Below are positions 6,110-8,022 of a DNA stretch of 8,022 bases, in pieces (within the stretch, counting starts at the first letter, position 1; each line of letters begins with the position of its first letter). The notes below the pieces were generated by a model. The model was given only the letters and a program-made list of their open reading frames with translations, had not been told where the DNA came from and did no database searches. The stretch comes from an uncultured Oscillospiraceae bacterium (GTDB taxonomy: Bacteria; Bacillota; Clostridia; Oscillospirales; Acutalibacteraceae), in assembly GCA_900540535.1 (NCBI GenBank), contig UQGM01000071.1, positions 1 to 8,022 on the forward strand, written 5' to 3'. The translations under genes were made by a program, and so were the position numbers.

Positions 6110-6568
6110 ATGGATGAAAGCAGCTTATCACATACAAGGTGGAAATGTCAATATCACATAATACTGGTGCCAAAATACCGTAGGAAAGTAGTATATGGAC
6201 AGTTAAGGAAAGATATAGGAGAGATATTAAGACGGCTGTGTGACTACAAACATGTAGAAATAATCGAAGCATATGCAATGCCAGATCATATACACATGTT
6301 GCTGTCAATTCCACCAAGTATATGCGTGTCAGAATTCATGGGATACTTAAAAGGAAAAAGCACATTAATGATATTTGAACGCCATGCAAATTTGAAGTAC
6401 AAATATGGAAGGCGAACATTTTGGGCAAAGGGATACTATGTAAGCACAGTAGGAATTAACAAATCTACAATACAAAAGTATATACGAGAACAAGAAACTG
6501 AAGATATGATTTCGGATCAGTTAAGTTTCAAGGAATATGAAAATCCTTTTAAGCACTTAGAAAAATAA
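6110..6568 (+). CDS. tnpA: IS200-type Y1 (HUH) transposase TnpA
   Basis: The 152-residue product has the length of the Salmonella IS200 transposase. TnpA is a dimeric single-strand endonuclease that cuts and rejoins the top strand at the element ends through a 5'-phosphotyrosine link. The HUH metal motif is His60-Ile-His62 in MPDHIHMLLSIPP (57-69), and the nucleophile is expected to be Tyr124 in QKYIREQ. Other family segments are SHTRWKCQYHIILVPKYRRK (7-26), FMGYLKGKS (76-84), NLKYKYGRRTFW (94-105) and GYYVSTVG (108-115). The reading frame stays open upstream to about 6005, but the ATG at 6110 is the start: it follows AAAGGAGG by nine bases and gives the standard MDESSLSHT N-terminus. All catalytic residues are present and the frame is intact, so it could be active. 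Confidence 0.96.
   Translation: MDESSLSHTRWKCQYHIILVPKYRRKVVYGQLRKDIGEILRRLCDYKHVEIIEAYAMPDHIHMLLSIPPSICVSEFMGYLKGKSTLMIFERHANLKYKYGRRTFWAKGYYVSTVGINKSTIQKYIREQETEDMISDQLSFKEYENPFKHLEK
6124..6151 (-). promoter_or_regulatory. Possible antisense promoter facing the tnpA leader
   Basis: On the minus strand TTGACA (6151-6146) is followed after 16 nt by GATAAG (6129-6124), preceded by an extended TGT. An RNA from here would start near 6117 and be complementary to the tnpA start codon, ribosome binding site and leader. Salmonella IS200 has such an antisense RNA (art200), which makes the position suggestive, but the -10 is only a 4/6 match and lies in coding sequence. Confidence 0.35.
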
Positions 6569-6572
6569 AAAG

Positions 6573-6603
6573 AAGCAACACCAAAGTGCAGTTGGTGTTG
6601 CTT
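6573..6603 (+). repeat. Strong hairpin just after tnpA, complementary to the leader
   Basis: AAGCAACACCAA (6573-6584) and TTGGTGTTGCTT (6592-6603) form a perfect 12-bp stem with a seven-base loop. It starts five bases after the tnpA stop codon. No T-tract follows, so it is not a classical terminator. Bases 6586-6601 can instead pair with 6071-6086 in the tnpA leader (16 pairs, one of them G-U). Confidence 0.8.
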
Positions 6604-6607
6604 AGAT

Positions 6608-6648
6608 GCACCTTTAGGTGCCGCTGGTATTGTTTACCCTTATAGGGT
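6608..6648 (+). repeat. Two further small hairpins in the IS tail
   Basis: GCACC-TTTA-GGTGC (6608-6621) and ACCCT-TAT-AGGGT (6636-6648) lie between the tnpA-proximal hairpin and the right-end hairpin. With those two they make four successive stem-loops in about 110 nt of non-coding IS sequence. I do not recognise a named RNA family; the stretch could be a structured 3' UTR or single-strand DNA structure used in transposition. Confidence 0.6.
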
Positions 6649-6655
6649 TATTATT

Positions 6656-6683
6656 CAAACCACGTCCTTTCAGGCGTGGTTTG
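6656..6683 (+). repeat. Right-end subterminal hairpin with bulged T
   Basis: CAAACCACG (6656-6664) pairs with CGTGGTTTG (6675-6683), then T6665 is left unpaired and CCT-TTC-AGG (6666-6674) closes the top. An unpaired T part-way up the stem is a known recognition feature of IS608 end hairpins bound by TnpA. The right cleavage site should lie a few bases beyond, in GTGATTTGCTTACC, but I cannot fix it. Confidence 0.82.
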
Positions 6684-6700
6684 TGATTTGCTTACCAAGT

Positions 6701-6738
6701 ATAAAACCCGGCAAAGGAGTTAATTCTTTTGCCGGGTT
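6701..6738 (-). terminator. Terminator after the ABC exporter gene
   Basis: AACCCGGCAAA (6705-6715) pairs with TTTGCCGGGTT (6728-6738), an 11-bp GC-rich stem with a 12-base loop. On the minus strand the stem is followed by TTAT with the stem's own final TT, a short T-tract. It lies 33 bases after the ABC gene stop codon. It sits just outside the estimated right end of the IS, so it belongs to the host. The T-tract is modest; weak termination on the plus strand is also possible. Confidence 0.75.
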
Positions 6739-6771
6739 AAACTTTTGATTTAAGCTATCTATACTCTCCGA

Positions 6772-8022
6772 TTACACCTGAGAAACATAATATTTAGCCT
6801 GAGAATTCCAAAGCTTTGAGTACATTCCGTTTTCATCACTGAGCAGCTGCTCATGAGCGCCGAACTGAACTATATGACCTTTTTCAAATACAAGTATCTT
6901 ATCGCAGAAGCGGCAGGAAGAAAGACGGTGAGAAATATAAATAGCTGTTTTGCCGCTTGTAAACTCATTAAATCTGCTGTAAACTTCAAATTCAGAAATA
7001 GGATCAAGAGCGGCAGTTGGCTCGTCGAGAACTACAAATGGTGCGTCCCTGTAAAGGGCTCTAGAAATTGCAAGCTTCTGAGCTTCTCCCCCTGAAATTT
7101 CAACTCCGTCATCGTCAAAATCCTTGTAGAGAACAGTGTTTTCCTTGTTTTTCATTTCATTTACAAATTTGTCTGCACCCGATTTTTCAAGGCTTGAAAA
7201 AAGTTTTTCTCTGTCGTAATCCATTGAAGTTGTAACGTTCTGAGAAAGAGGAACTGAGAAAAGGGCAAAGTCCTGAAACACCACAGAAAACAGCGACATA
7301 TATTCATTGATATCGTATTTTCTTATATCTATGCCGTTTAGAGTAATTTCTCCTTCGGTTGGGTCATAAAGCCTGCATAAAAGCTTTATGAAAGTACTTT
7401 TTCCCGAGCCGTTGTGACCTACGAAAGCTATGTGCTCACCGATTTTGAATTTAAATGAAACATCTTTCAGTGCATAGGAATCTGAACCGGCATATTTAAA
7501 GCTGACGTTTTTAAATTCAATTTCATAATCGCAGTCCGTTCTTTTTTCAACGGGAAGAGTACCCATTTTTCTCTCAGTGGGATAGTCGTAAACCTTACGC
7601 ATATATCCGGCATTGGCTATATCATAATTTAACATCATAGGTATACATCCAATCTGGGTAACGCTTGCAATAATAATCGGAATACTTCCCGTAAGCCTTA
7701 CTATATCGTCGACAGTCATAAGTCCGCCAACTGCTTTCACACATATAAAGGCGTATATTATTGAAGTGAGAGCAGCCTGCATAATTCTCATTGTATAATT
7801 TTCCACTATCGTCTTTTTGTTTGAATATTCTCTATGAGCTGCCTTTTCGGATTTGAAATCACTGTATTCGTCTAAAACCATTTTTTCGGAATTATAAAGT
7901 CTTATATCTTTTCCGCTTTTATACTCCTTGGTAAAATCAAACCAATACATAAATTGGGAAAAATTATCAGTATAATATTCCCATATTTTTATGTTCTTTT
8001 TTGAGGCACGATCTCCCGCAAG
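6772..8022 (-). CDS. ABC exporter, fused membrane and ATPase domains (5' end outside window)
   Basis: The frame is open to the right edge, so 416 C-terminal codons of a protein probably near 600 residues are visible; the methionine at 7950 is internal. Numbered from the edge, residues 1-150 are the end of the exporter transmembrane domain, with hydrophobic segments near 80-98 and 113-127. The ATPase follows: Walker A GHNGSGKST (202-210), Q-loop VVFQDFALF (from 247), signature ISGGEAQ (309-315), Walker B VVLDEPTAALD (330-340) and H-loop His365 in ISHRLSS. All catalytic residues, including the Walker B glutamate, are present, so this is a competent ATPase half. It would act as a homo- or heterodimer in the cytoplasmic membrane. 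The substrate is unknown: MsbA/peptide/drug-type exporters all fit. No peptidase domain can be judged because the N-terminus is missing. Confidence 0.92.
   Translation of the reverse strand, partial: LAGDRASKKNIKIWEYYTDNFSQFMYWFDFTKEYKSGKDIRLYNSEKMVLDEYSDFKSEKAAHREYSNKKTIVENYTMRIMQAALTSIIYAFICVKAVGGLMTVDDIVRLTGSIPIIIASVTQIGCIPMMLNYDIANAGYMRKVYDYPTERKMGTLPVEKRTDCDYEIEFKNVSFKYAGSDSYALKDVSFKFKIGEHIAFVGHNGSGKSTFIKLLCRLYDPTEGEITLNGIDIRKYDINEYMSLFSVVFQDFALFSVPLSQNVTTSMDYDREKLFSSLEKSGADKFVNEMKNKENTVLYKDFDDDGVEISGGEAQKLAISRALYRDAPFVVLDEPTAALDPISEFEVYSRFNEFTSGKTAIYISHRLSSCRFCDKILVFEKGHIVQFGAHEQLLSDENGMYSKLWNSQAKYYVSQV

Larger units (their letters stand above)
5980..6690 (+). mobile_element. IS200-type insertion sequence (IS200/IS605 family, tnpA only)
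   Basis: The element comprises a left subterminal hairpin, a structured leader, one 152-residue Y1 transposase gene, a hairpin-rich tail and a right subterminal hairpin, about 0.7 kb in all. This matches the size and layout of IS200. There are no terminal inverted repeats and no sign of a target duplication, as expected for a family that moves as single-stranded DNA. Similar sequence precedes both end hairpins (TTATCATACAAAACCAC at left, TTATTATTCAAACCACG at right). Exact ends cannot be fixed from one copy; mine are estimates within about 10-15 nt each. TnpB and its guide RNA are absent. The element lies between two intergenic terminators and interrupts no recognisable gene. All parts look intact, so it may be active. 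Confidence 0.9.

Noticed and set aside
6573..6603. Intrinsic terminator for tnpA
   Set aside because: The stem is strong but no T-tract follows, so I list it only as a hairpin.
6573..6683. CRISPR-like or TnpB guide-RNA locus
   Set aside because: The repeats are hairpins of different sequence without spacers, and there is no tnpB or cas gene in the window.

Overview
The window looks like chromosomal DNA from a low-to-moderate-GC Clostridia member (Firmicutes, perhaps an Oscillospiraceae/Ruminococcaceae-like gut anaerobe). Three things point there: the gene set (HPr kinase, ROK glucokinase, short-form MurB, RapZ, WhiA), strong AGGAGG-type ribosome binding sites with consensus sigma-A promoters, and a glycosyltransferase and a 96-residue protein of types I associate with Clostridia. 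This placement comes from recalled family knowledge, not from a search.

Region 1 (1-4355, minus strand) is a compact operon read right to left: hprK, a ROK-family glucokinase, murB, rapZ, then whiA, which runs off the left edge. Gaps between genes are 17-42 nt and every gene has its own ribosome binding site. A good promoter (TTGCAG, 17 nt, TATAAT) lies about 90 nt before hprK, and a perfect 8-1-8 palindrome falls just after the predicted transcription start. The operon couples carbon-status sensing (HprK, glucokinase), peptidoglycan precursor synthesis (MurB, RapZ) and growth or division control (WhiA). The yvcK gene, which in Bacillus lies between rapZ and whiA, is absent from that position.

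Region 2 (4280-5978, plus strand) holds a divergently transcribed GT4-type glycosyltransferase. It is followed by a small conserved 96-residue protein of unknown function, which has its own near-consensus promoter and a clear intrinsic terminator.

Region 3 (about 5980-6690) is an apparently intact IS200-type insertion sequence of about 0.7 kb. It encodes one 152-residue HUH/Y1 transposase (TnpA) and no TnpB, with subterminal hairpins at both ends; the right hairpin carries the bulged T known from IS608-like ends. Its leader is the most interesting part of the window. A 13-bp inverted repeat buries the tnpA ribosome binding site in any transcript entering from outside, while an extended -10 promoter inside the repeat would produce a transcript lacking the blocking arm. 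The predicted 5' end of that native transcript can form 16 continuous base pairs with a hairpin just after tnpA. A candidate antisense promoter also points back across the leader.

Region 4 (6700-8022, minus strand) is a terminator followed by the C-terminal 416 codons of an ABC exporter with fused membrane and ATPase domains; its 5' part lies beyond the right edge.

I see no CRISPR array, tRNA, rRNA, prophage or recognisable defence system. Most of the window is ordinary core chromosome; the novelty lies in possible RNA-level control of the insertion sequence and in the hprK operator-like palindrome.
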